This document shows, in pieces, positions 23,236 to 34,700 of a stretch of DNA of 64,000 bases; position 1 is the first letter of the stretch, and the number at the start of each line of letters is the position of its first letter. Source of the stretch: Siphonodentalium dalli (lineage: Eukaryota; Mollusca; Scaphopoda; Gadilida; Siphonodentaliidae); contig CP136066.1 of the NCBI GenBank assembly GCA_032622095.1, positions 45,914,911 to 45,978,910 of the forward strand, written 5' to 3'. Below the pieces are notes generated by a model. It ran no database searches and was not told the origin of the DNA. It worked only from the letters and a program-made list of their open reading frames with translations. The position numbers were made by a program, and so were the translations under genes.

Positions 23236-23461
23236 TAGAAAATACTCAATGTTGCTACTGCCTTTCATTTATTTATTTCATATTTGGGTTTTTACATCGC
23301 TTCCTATAATTAAGTGATATCACAGCAAAGCCAGATTAATGGTTAGTAGAGGAAACCATGTGTGCTACACTTAGTCGTGTACAATTCAGTAATGTTTTTT
23401 TAATTTATGTAATTCATGCACCGTCTTCTCGCATGTAAACCACTGACCATCGTGAAGGTAT

Positions 23462-23612
23462 GTAGCCCGTGTTTTCTCTTTTAATATTCCCATGTTATTT
23501 ATACTAGTAATTAGATGAAGGCAGTCCGTGTTTCCTCTTTCCTTCCCATGTTATTATAATTAGATGTAGGTATAGTCAGTGTTTCCTCTGTTCCTCCCAT
23601 GTTATTTTCATA
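23462..23612 (+). repeat. Degenerate tandem repeat, about three units
   Basis: Units of roughly 50-60 bp share GTGTTTCCTCTTTCCTTCCC, ATGTTATT and TAATTAGATGAAGG-like segments, repeated about three times. Confidence 0.6.
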
Positions 23613-23909
23613 TTATGCCTACGGGGGGTGGGGGCAAATACCGGTAGTTGAGGGCTCTGTCTGTCCTAGCATATCAGCTTGTAATTCGGTGTTAATTATC
23701 ATAGTTTGACTTTGTTATTTTTTGGCACGGTGAAAGCACAGGTTGGTACCCATATTAATTAGGCTAATTATTCAAGGCATGTAACTTTGTTCCATAATTC
23801 TGTTGTACGAGAAAGGTCGATTTCATGACAATTAGGCAATGGAAATTGATTTTTGATCTATAATTGTAGATGTAATTGCAGACATTGAGCACCTGTGGAC
23901 CTCATTGAA

Positions 23910-24055
23910 TTTTATGTGGTAAGATCGGTCACACCCATCCTTCCTCAAGCTACGTATGTCATTTATTGGCATTTGTTTCTAATATGGATGGGTAAATAGG
24001 CCTGAGACCCCACCACAGTTCAATTCACACCAGGTTCTCAGCTTCTGTAAATGTC
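23910..24055 (+). repeat. Dispersed repeat, copy 1
   Basis: A run with CTCAAGCTA, TGTCATTTATTGGCAT, TTTCTAA and TTCACACCAGGTTCTCAGCT recurs in the same order at 29,548-29,692. About 140 bp, diverged; probably an old interspersed element. Confidence 0.65.
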
Positions 24056-24111
24056 ATGTTACAACATACCTGAAATACTGTGATAATGAAATATTATAAT
24101 ATATTATTACT

Positions 24112-24366
24112 GTTATAAATATCTATAACATGTTATGGCAGAAAGTACAGGCAATTATGGGACCAACATAATCTACAGTAATGTTGACGGTCTTCCGTAA
24201 ATATATCATTAACGGAAAAACCGTAAAAATTACAGAGATCAGTAATTTTTACGGTTTTTCCGTTGATTAAATATTTACGGAACACCGTCAAAACTACTGC
24301 AGATTCTGTTGGTCCCACAATTGCCGGTACTTTCCGCCGTAATATTTTACTGATATTTATTAGTGT
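24112..24366. mobile_element. Long palindromic (foldback) element
   Basis: Two arms of about 110 bp are reverse complements with scattered mismatches. The left has GGCAGAAAGTACAGGCAATT, TGGGACCAAC and ACGGTCTTCCGTAAATA. The right has the mirror order, ending GGTCCCACAATTGCCGGTAC and TTTCCGCCGTAATA. The centre is ATTACAGAGATCAGTAAT between two copies of the ACGGTTTTTCCGTT motif. It is a MITE-like foldback with no coding capacity. Confidence 0.75.
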
Positions 24367-24440
24367 AAGGCCATCCGCACCTTTAATTTTGAAATTCAAT
24401 CCTTCGCTGTCACCTGTTACTTTGTTTGAATATCATTCTC

Positions 24441-24489
24441 TATCTAATCGTGAACCCCGATTAAGTATATTCCGCTATCTAATCGTGTG
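24441..24489 (-). repeat. Short dispersed repeat, copy 2 (inverted)
   Basis: Inverted copy of the block at 8,770-8,819. Confidence 0.75.
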
Positions 24490-24509
24490 CGTATTAGGAC
24501 CTGGTGGCA

Positions 24510-25790
24510 GGGGTTAATATCGGCACTTCTGTTTGACCGTGACCATTGCGTGTTCGTATGTGGGTTTCAATGACACCCGTGTACAGATAGCGACACTACA
24601 ATCACCACTAGACGCAGCAGGGGCGGTCCGGGCTGGTCCGGACTGTCAGCGTCGTTAGCGTCGTTGACGATGGCGGCATTTTGGGGGTTAATTGCAAGGC
24701 TTTCATGGGCGACTCGCCCTTGTTTCTTCGTGAGTGTAGACGATGGTTGTTCCGCAACAAATATGTAAGGAGTTATTAGAAATACGAGTACATTAAGGGG
24801 GTCCGGACTGTGAGTTTGTTTATTGGGGGCACAATTTTGTAATTCTGACTGAACTTGGCAAGTTTAGGGGTTAATAACGGCACTTCTGCCTGACCGTGAC
24901 CATCGTGTGTACGTATGTGGGTTTCAATGACACCCGTGCACAGATAGCGACACTAAAATCACCACTGGACACCACAGGGGCGGTCCGGACTGTCAGTGTC
25001 GTTATCGGTAATAATATTCGCCGATGGCAGCAATTTAGGGGTTAATTGCAAGGCTTTCGTGGGCGACTCGCCCTTGATTCTTCGTGAATATAGACGAGGG
25101 TAGTTCTGCAGCATATGTTTAAGGAGCTATTAGAAGTACGAGGACATTATTGGGGGCACAATTTTGTAATTCTGACTGAACGTGGCAAGTTTAGGGGTTA
25201 ATATCGGAACTTCTGTTTGGCCGTGACCATCGTATGTACGTATGTGGGTTTCAATCACACCCGTGTACAGATAGGGACACTAAACACTAGACGCCACAGG
25301 GCCGGTCCGGGCTGGTCCGGGCTGTTAGCTTCGTTATCGATAAACATATTCGCCGATATCGGCATTTTGGGGTTAATTGCCAGGCTTTCGTGTGCGACTC
25401 GCCCTTGTTTCTTCGTGCGTGTAGTCGGGGGTAGTTCCGCAACACATATGTAAGAAGTTATTAGAAGTACGAGGACATTAAGGGGGTCCGGGCTGTGAGT
25501 TTGTTTATTGGGGGCACAAATTGTAATTCTGACTGAATCTGGCAAGTTTAGCGTTAATAACGGCACTTCTGTTTGGCATTGACCACTCTCCGTGTGTATT
25601 TTGGTTTCAGTAACACCCTCGCACAGATATGGACACTAAAATCACCCTTAGACGCAGCAGGGGCGGTCCGAGCTGTTAGCTTCATTCGCGGCGAACATAT
25701 TCGCCGATGCCGCATTTTGATGGTTAATAGCGACCCTGAGTGGGTTTATATGACACCCCTGCACTTACATGTATATTGCCCTTAAAATCA
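24510..25790 (+). repeat. Satellite: four tandem units of about 330-357 bp
   Basis: Units start with GGGGTTAATATCGGCACTTC at about 24,510, 24,867, 25,194 and 25,551. Each contains GTATGTGGGTTTCAATGACA, GGCGGTCCGGGCTGGTCCGG, GGCGACTCGCCCTTGTTTCT and GGGGGCACAATTTTGTAATT. The last unit decays into GGTCCGGGCT repeats up to 25,845. The array is richer in G and C than its surroundings and ends about 375 bp upstream of the dehydrogenase start codon. Confidence 0.9.
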
Positions 25791-25845
25791 CCCATATAGT
25801 CCATATGGGCGGTCCGGGCTGGTCCGGGCTGGTCCGGGTGGTGTT

Positions 25846-26218
25846 TAGTCACACCGCTCATACCGCCAACGAGGCCTAGGATCATATCGCTTATCCAAAC
25901 TCAAATACTGATTGCAATAACACACCTGGTCATGTGTTATTTGATAACATTAACTTTGTTATGAATCTCAATGTAGGAAAGCGCTGTAGTACTATCAATA
26001 CGTTTGCCTCGTGTTTGCATGTGGTATAATATAGCCGTTGCACGCATGGCGCCATACAATGCATGCGGTCAGGTGATATGTGTCCAGCTGCGTGTTTGTT
26101 CAGCGGCTTGCTGCTATTGTGACGGTGTGGCGGTTCTTTTCACAACGAACATACCATATCCCCGTATAGTCTACCTGCCGGGTAAAAGTTCTGCATACTG
26201 CACACAGAGGGCCTGATT
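25846..26218 (+). other. Upstream region of the dehydrogenase gene
   Basis: This stretch must contain the 5' untranslated region and possibly the promoter. TATAATATA at about 26,025 is TATA-like, but AT-rich words are common here, so I do not call it a promoter. Confidence 0.35.
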
Positions 26219-26350
26219 ATGGAACGTTGGTCTGGAAGAGTGGCTCTGGTGACGGGTGCCTCGGCGGGTATCGGAGCCGCCATCGCCAGAAGACTGACGT
26301 GTGAAGGGATGACTGTGGTCGCATGTAGCCGGAATATTACAACAATAGAG
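26219..26350 (+). CDS. DHRS11: DHRS11-like exon 1
   Basis: 44 codons from the ATG, beginning ERWSGRVALVTGASAGIGAA and ending ITTIE, then donor GTAGGT. It encodes the first beta-alpha-beta unit with the cofactor glycine motif. Phase 0. Confidence 0.88.
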
Positions 26351-29300
26351 GTAGGTGCATGTATAATTATATCAGTCCATGAATCTCTTTTCTGGCTAAC
26401 GCGCGTAGAGATCATATTCCACCATCATTTTGAAATTCTTGAACCCTTACAAAGTCGAAACATTTACGAGGGGAATCTATCTCTTGGTTATTATTTGTTT
26501 CAAAAATGATGTACCTCACTGTATATATATAGGGGAAAGTCCTAGTTCGAAATATCACGGTTTAAGTAAAGTTGTGAGAGATTTTGCTTTACGTGCATGC
26601 AGATTAAAATTATGGAATTTCTTCTGGCTGATTAAATCGATGGTAATTGTGATATCAGCTCACAGAAGTCAGAGAAAGCATGCAATTTTGAGTTTGCACA
26701 TTCGCATATTTACTAAGAAATATGTTCCCCGCGTTATTTTTTCCCTGTCAAAACTTCAAAAGGTTCCAAGGTTTTGCACTGGTGGAATATGATCTCTACG
26801 CGCGATAACCAGAGAAGAGATTCGTGGCATGGTCCAGTTCATATAGTGTAGACGTTTGCGATCCCCGCCATCGTCAGCGCCGTGGGCTCGTATACTCTGT
26901 ATAACACGTACGGAGTGTTTGTCAACATATGACCCCCCTCCCGAGTCATCACGTGACCTTCGCTTGCGTTATGCCACGACACAATATATCCACGTGAGAT
27001 TGACCCACCGCCGTGGCATGCAATGACCCAATCTTAGGCAAAAACAGACCGAAATGGTTGTACAGTTGCTGCTTGTTACCCAACAAGTGTTTGTTTTATA
27101 GGTTAACCAACACAGGTAAGAGGACGCCTAACAAGGTAACGCATCTGCCCGAGCCAATGAAAATCACACCTAGCCATCCGGAATGACAATAATAAGTCAG
27201 AATGGAGCACTGACTGACGGACCTTACGGCCTTTGCGTTTGTCAACATAAGTAGTGTGAAAGAGATAATGGCTTACAACCAATCCGTCATATAATTTCCA
27301 CACAGAATGACGGTAGTGCATACATGTATGGATGTTAAAAGAAAGGGAGGTGGTCTGCTAGGCATATTACAGAAGATTCGAGGCTAAATTTAAATATGAT
27401 GATGAACAAGGACCCAATTTATCGCAGTCAAATTGCTCCTCGTTCTGATGACATGAATTTTAAGGTGGAAGCTGGATCCTGGATCGGAACAAGTGTTTTT
27501 GCTCGGTACTGTTTTGTTCGACCAACATATTATGTGGGCAGGCCCGAGAATATCATCCTGATATATGCAGAATTAGGTCCTCATAGGGTGAATTTAGTTA
27601 TACTGTCCAAAGGGCTAGTAGAACTAAAGTCACCCTCTGGGGACTTCATTCTGCTTAGGCCACATCTGCTCTGGAAATTATATTTATTATTAATGTTTTT
27701 TAGTTTCTTTAAAACTTCTTCACAAATATTGTCTTGTTCTATTTTAGTTTAATTTCTCTATATCCCCAAATTGATAGACGACACATTACATAATCGAGGT
27801 GCCCAAATGGGTGCACATCACAATATTCACCATTTGGGAACATAAATCTGAGTATAGATCTCCCATAGCAGATGGAACCATGAATAATTAACTCCCTGTA
27901 TGATGAATTTGGTGACGCTAGCCCACGGTTCGATACTTAAATCCACGACTAGAGGTAGCATTCCCAGCGGAAGCTGGCATAAGCTAATAACAGACAGAGA
28001 ACCCTGCTGTGAAGGACGTTTCAGAATGAGAAAGTTGAAAGAAAATTAGCAAGAAAGCTCCACTTCCATCCATTCATTTCGGCCAATTTGGCCGGTTACT
28101 TCATGTGAGTTTTCCATCTGACGTGTGTGTCGGATAATTGATCTGGAGGATTTATGTAAATGTTAGCCCAAACTACATTTCCAAGTAACGATGGTTTTGT
28201 TGTTTACTTTGAGGAATAATACCGCGTCAGATGAATTCAGCCCAAATATGTTAACAGTTGTCGTGTCAAACATTCGGCAGTAGGTTAGCGTTATTTAGTA
28301 TTTGTGGATGTCCTTTAACATGGGGAAAATAGACTACTGCGCTTGAACGAGCATGTGAATTTGTCGTTTTTAATGTATAGCAACTTGATAATCAATAACA
28401 GAGGCATTCTTTGTCAAATATGGTCGCTCTATTTACGGTATTAATTGCGGAACTTTCTAAAGTAAACTACGCGTAAACGGATACATACGGTAAATTATAG
28501 AATGTGCCGGAATCGGCCTAATCGCCCCAGGGCCAACTCGCCCAGTCGACGTGTGTCAATTCGGTACCTACTATAACATGTACCCGAGTCCGACTCGAAA
28601 TAAAAGATGTATACGGGTGTTATATAGCGTTTGGTCCGTTGTTTCTCAATGAATATTATTGAAATTTGGTGTATATGTCCGGGCTAGGACATGGAATACA
28701 ACAACGTTTGAATGTTTTTAAATTTACAAATTTGTTGATTTTATTCATTTTTTTTTCGTTCTGAAAACACACTATAAAGTGTATATAATATAATAACGAA
28801 CACGAGCCATACAAAATTTATAAACTGTTAACAAAAGATATCAGATTCAATACATGACAAAGATGACTCAGTGGAGTTTATAAAGTGAACATAAAAACAT
28901 TGAGGTAAGAATCTTTTTAAGGAATGCAACTTTATTTAATGATAATAAACACATAAATTAAAATAACAAACATGAGACATACATGATTTATAAACTGTTA
29001 ACAAAAGATATTAAACTCAATACATGACAAAGATGACTCAGTGAAGTTTATAAAGTGAACATAAAAATATTAAGGTAAGAATCTTTTTAAGCATTACTAA
29101 ACCGTTTAGCACAGACCACAGTCCACTTCACTCATCCGATCATCACCAAACTTCATATTTATCTTGATATTGATCTATCAGATGAGAGCTATCAAATATT
29201 TTTTTAATTTCATAGGAAAAAATGGTCGCCAGCGGCCATATTGCATTTACGTTATATGTTATCGCGTCATGTCGATATCTAGTATTACTTAGAAATTTCA

Positions 29301-31711
29301 CCTTTCCAGATTCATAATTGCTCCATTGACTGTAACAGATGAAATTATTCCCCTCTTCGGATAGAGTGTCACTGAAAATTTATTTTGTCAGACTGTCTGT
29401 ATAATCACTGATTATATATGGCAATAATCTGTAATAAGATGTAGCACTATTTTATTTTATATTTATATGCACTGCTGTTTTTATACAACAATTCTAATCC
29501 CCCTAGATCATCATGTGATCGACCATACATCGCGCGAGGACCTGGTTGAATTAAGGGGGTTTTATGGATCACTTCTGTCCTCAAGCTAGATTATACTTAT
29601 GACATTTAATGGCATGTTTCTAACGTGGAGGGTTAGATATGCTTGAGAAACCACCACTCTTTAATTCACACCAAGTTCTCAGCTGTCATGTTCGGATATT
29701 AGAACCCATAGCCATGATATATGGTTTATTTTGTGTATACTAGTATATAATATAGTTATTTTCAGTACCTTTATATACCAGTACTGTGTATAACAATGCA
29801 TATTAATTAATCCATGTATACATGTATATTGATTCAACGGATTCAGTGGTTTTGTCCATCAGTCTATCAAATTTGCGGGGAAAACATGGCCACAAGCAGT
29901 ACACCCTGCTAAATTTCGAATTTGAATCAATTGGCGCACCCTGCAGCCAGCTTTTATTGGAGAACTTTTCTTATGTGGATATTTTGGGTCACCGCTAGAT
30001 GTGAGCCATATTTTGTTCTCAAACTGTCCTTGTGAAGACTCACTGCCAGCGGTGATCTTCAATTTTACTATTTTTATGGCTAAATAATTTGGTTGATCCT
30101 ACAAACGACACCCCTTGTCCGATCGTCACCAGATTCCACAATTATCTTCTGGATAACCAGGGTGAGAGTAATCTAATTTTCCCGAATTTCGTTAAAAAAC
30201 ATTACCACAGGCAGCAATTTGGTATCTTACTCTTTGATCCTCTTTTGTATGACTGAATTGTTTAGCAACTGTACATACATATCCCTCATCTGATAGTCTC
30301 CAAACTTCATATTGATCTTCGGGGTGACAACTAGATGGGAGCTATCGAATGCTTTGGGTTTTTTTGGAAAACATTGTCGCCAGCAGTCATCTTCTATTTT
30401 GGTTTTTATATACATGTATATCTCTTCATGCGGATAGCCAGTATTACGTAGGTACTTCAACTTTCCGCATTCCTGTCATCATTTGAAATATAAAAATTTA
30501 CCTGATACATGCACCCTTCAAAATTTGTTTCGTCGTATCTATTTTAATGACCCGTATGGTAATATTGATACAGATATATTTGTCAAACATTTCTTTGTAC
30601 AATATACAGGTATTTAGTTTGTAACTAAATCTAGAAATATATAATAGTAGCTGGTGGACCCGACTTCGTCCGGGATGTTCCCCTCTGATTTTCGGAGAAA
30701 TGCGCGATTTAACCTTGAATTGACTATTTTAAAGGTGAAGGTCATGTCGGGGTCACGATTTGACCCGTCCAAAACACTCCCCGGACAAAAGTCACGACAA
30801 AAGTACCCGTCGAAATCCGCCCGGCTTTATACCCGATTTGACCTTGAATTGACAATTTTGAATGTCAAGATCAGGTCAGGGTCATGATTTGACCCACCCG
30901 AAACACTCCTGGGACAAAAGTAACAGTAGGTATCAAATTTCGTTGAAATACTTCCGTTTTACCAGATTTGACCTTGAATTGATCTTTTTGAATGTCAAAG
31001 TCAGGTCGGGATCAAGATTTGACCCGTCCAAAATACTCCCTGGAAATAATTTACCCTAGGTATCAAATTTCGTCAAATCTGTCCGGCAGTTTTCCCGGCC
31101 ATAGCTAACAGACAAACAGACAGACAAATGTCCAAAATATATATTAAACTAGCTGATGTACTCGACTTCGTTCGGGCTAGTTAGGGATTTTTTTTGTGAT
31201 CGCCTCCATCTGGACAGTACCCAGTATATACAGCGTCTGGCCAAACTATTGTTCAATTGGTCCAGAAACATGCCTATATCAGCACGTTCGAGAACATGGT
31301 CCCACGTGAAATTGGACCCGTCCATATTGCTCCCGGGATCGAAGTAGTCATACACACAAATTTTTAGTCGGATCGGTCAAGGTCCAGAAACATGCCTATG
31401 AGCGAGGTCAAGTTGACACGTTAAATACCAAATTCGAGCAGTGTTAGAGTCTATAACACATACACACATGCATTCATGCATACACACATACATACATACA
31501 TACATACAGACAGGTGTTTCAAAATGTATAATCGATAGCTACAACAGTTCTATGGTAGATAGTTCAAGGCCGACCTGATGCATGCATCTTAGTTTTCTTG
31601 TTGAGTATCGCGGTGTTCATGTTTTATTATTTATAAATATGTATGCACATGGAGAATAGCTATCACAATGTATTAGCAACGTACACGTACACATACACAT
31701 ATATAGATGTA

Positions 31712-31776
<65 letters not shown>

Positions 31777-34700
31777 CTCTCTCTCATATATTTTGAAGAC
31801 CTCTGTATGTTTGTCTGTCTGTCTGTATGTCTGTCATTTATACAAATCTACGATTCTCGACCGATCGGGACGAAACTTGGTACGTGTGTGTAGTTTGCCC
31901 AGGCGGTCGACGTTGTCGTATTGGCGAGCCCGTGCGACGCCAGCTTCGCGCATGCGCAGACGAAATCTCGGAAACGGGTGGAGGTATCGACTTGAAATTT
32001 GGTATGTGAATGTATCTTGCCCCGGATACGAATTTTATTGGGTCGCCGAGTCCGTGCGACGCCAGCTTCGCGCATGCGCAGACGAGATCTCGGAAACGGG
32101 TGGAGCTATCGACTTGAAATTTGCTAAGTGAATGTATCTTGCCGGTCGACGTTGTCGTATTGCCGAGCCCGTGCGACGCCAGCTTCGCGCATGCGCAGAC
32201 CAGATCTCGGAAACGGGTAGAGCTATCGACTTGAAATTTCGGGCTGGGTAGAGCTATCGACTTGAAATTTGGTTTTTGAATAGCCCGGACAACGTCGGGC
32301 TCATCGGCTATCTCATATATATTTTGAAGACCTCTGTTTGTCTGTCTGTATGTTTGTATGTCATTTATACAAATCTACGATTCTCGACCGATCGGGACGA
32401 AACTTGGTACGTGTGTGTAGTTTGACCAGGCGGTCGACGTTGTCGTATTGGCGAGCCCGTGTGGCGCCCGAGCAGCGCATGCGCAGACGAGATCTCGGAC
32501 ACGGGTTGAGCTATCGACTTGAAATTTGGTATGTGAATGTATCTTGCCCCGGATACGAATTTTATCGGGTCGCCGAGCCCGTGCGACGCCAGATTCTCGC
32601 ATGCGCAGACCAGATCTCGGAAACGGGTGGAGCTATCGACTTGATATTTGGTATGTGAATGTATCTTGCCCCGGATACGAATTGTATCGGGTAGCTGAGC
32701 CCGTGCGACGCCAGCTTCGCGCATGCGCAGACCAGATATAGGAAACTGGTAGAGCTATCGACTTGAAATTTGGTTTTTGAATACCCCGGACAACGTCGGG
32801 CTGGGTAGAGCTATCGACTTGAAATTTGGTTCCCGGATACGAATTATATCGGGTCGCTGAGCCCGTGCGACGCCAGCTTCGCGCATGCGCAGACAAGATC
32901 TCGGAAACGGGTGGAGCTATCGACTTGAAATTTGGTATGTGAATGTATCTTGCCCCGGATACGAATTTTATTGGGTCGCCGAGTCCGTGCGACGCCAGCT
33001 TCGCGCATGCGCAGACGAGATCTCGGAAACGGGTGGAGCTATCGACTTGAAATTTGCTAAGTGAATGTATCTTGCCGGTCGACGTTGTCGTATTGCCGAG
33101 CCCGTGCGACGCCAGCTTCGCGCATGCGCAGACCAGATCTCGGAAACGGGTAGAGCTATCGACTTGAAATTTCGGGCTGGGTAGAGCTATCGACTTGAAA
33201 TTTGGTTTTTGAATAGCCCGGACAACGTCGGGCTCATTGGCTATCTCATATATATTTTGAAGACCTCTGTTTGTCTGTCTGTATGTTTGTATGTCATTTA
33301 TACAAATCTACGATTCTCGACCGATCGGGACGAAACTTGGTACGTGTGTGTAGTTTGACCAGGCGGTCGACGTTGTCGTATTGGCGAGCCCGTGCGACGC
33401 CAGCTTCGCGCATGCGCAGACGAGATCTCGGAAACGGGTGGAGCTATCGACTTGAAATTTGCTAAGTGAATGTATCTTGCCGGTCGACGTTGTCGTATTG
33501 CCGAGCCCGTGCGACGCCAGCTTCGCGCATGCGCAGACCAGATCTCGGAAACGGGTAGAGCTATCGACTTGAAATTTCGGGCTGGGTAGAGCTATCGACT
33601 TGAAATTTGGTTTTTGAATAGCCCGGACAACGTCGGGCTCATCGGCTATCTCATATATATTTTGAAGACCTCTGTTTGTCTGTCTGTATGTTTGTATGTC
33701 ATTTATACAAATCTACGATTCTCGACCGATCGGGACGAAACTTGGTACGTGTGTGTAGTTTGACCAGGCGGTCGACGTTGTCGTATTGGCGAGCCCGTGT
33801 GGCGCCCGAGCAGCGCATGCGCAGACGAGATCTCGGACACGGGTTGAGCTATCGACTTGAAATTTGGTATGTGAATGTATCTTGCCCCGGATACGAATTT
33901 TATTGGGTCGCCGAGTCCGTGCGACGCCAGCTTCGCGCATGCGCAGACGAGATCTCGGAAACGGGTGGAGCTATCGACTTGAAATTTGCTAAGTGAATGT
34001 ATCTTGCCGGTCGACGTTGTCGTATTGCCGAGCCCGTGCGACGCCAGCTTCGCGCATGCGCAGACCAGATCTCGGAAACGGGTAGAGCTATCGACTTGAA
34101 ATTTCGGGCTGGGTAGAGCTATCGACTTGAAATTTGGTTTTTGAATAGCCCGGACAACGTCGGGCTCATCGGCTATCTCATATATATTTTGAAGACCTCT
34201 GTTTGTCTGTCTGTATGTTTGTATGTCATTTATACAAATCTACGATTCTCGACCGATCGGGACGAAACTTGGTACGTGTGTGTAGTTTGACCAGGCGGTC
34301 GACGTTGTCGTATTGGCGAGCCCGTGTGGCGCCCGAGCAGCGCATGCGCAGACGAGATCTCGGACACGGGTTGAGCTATCGACTTGAAATTTGGTATGTG
34401 AATGTATCTTGCCCCGGATACGAATTTTATCGGGTCGCCGAGCCCGTGCGACGCCAGATTCTCGCATGCGCAGACCAGATCTCGGAAACGGGTGGAGCTA
34501 TCGACTTGATATTTGGTATGTGAATGTATCTTGCCCCGGATACGAATTGTATCGGGTAGCTGAGCCCGTGCGACGCCAGCTTCGCGCATGCGCAGACCAG
34601 ATATAGGAAACTGGTAGAGCTATCGACTTGAAATTTGGTTTTTGAATACCCCGGACAACGTCGGGCTGGGTAGAGCTATCGACTTGAAATTTGGTTCCCG

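Noticed and set aside
27396-27752. 118-codon frame in intron 1
   Set aside because: No domain, no splice context, and a hydrophobic tail typical of AT-rich chance frames.
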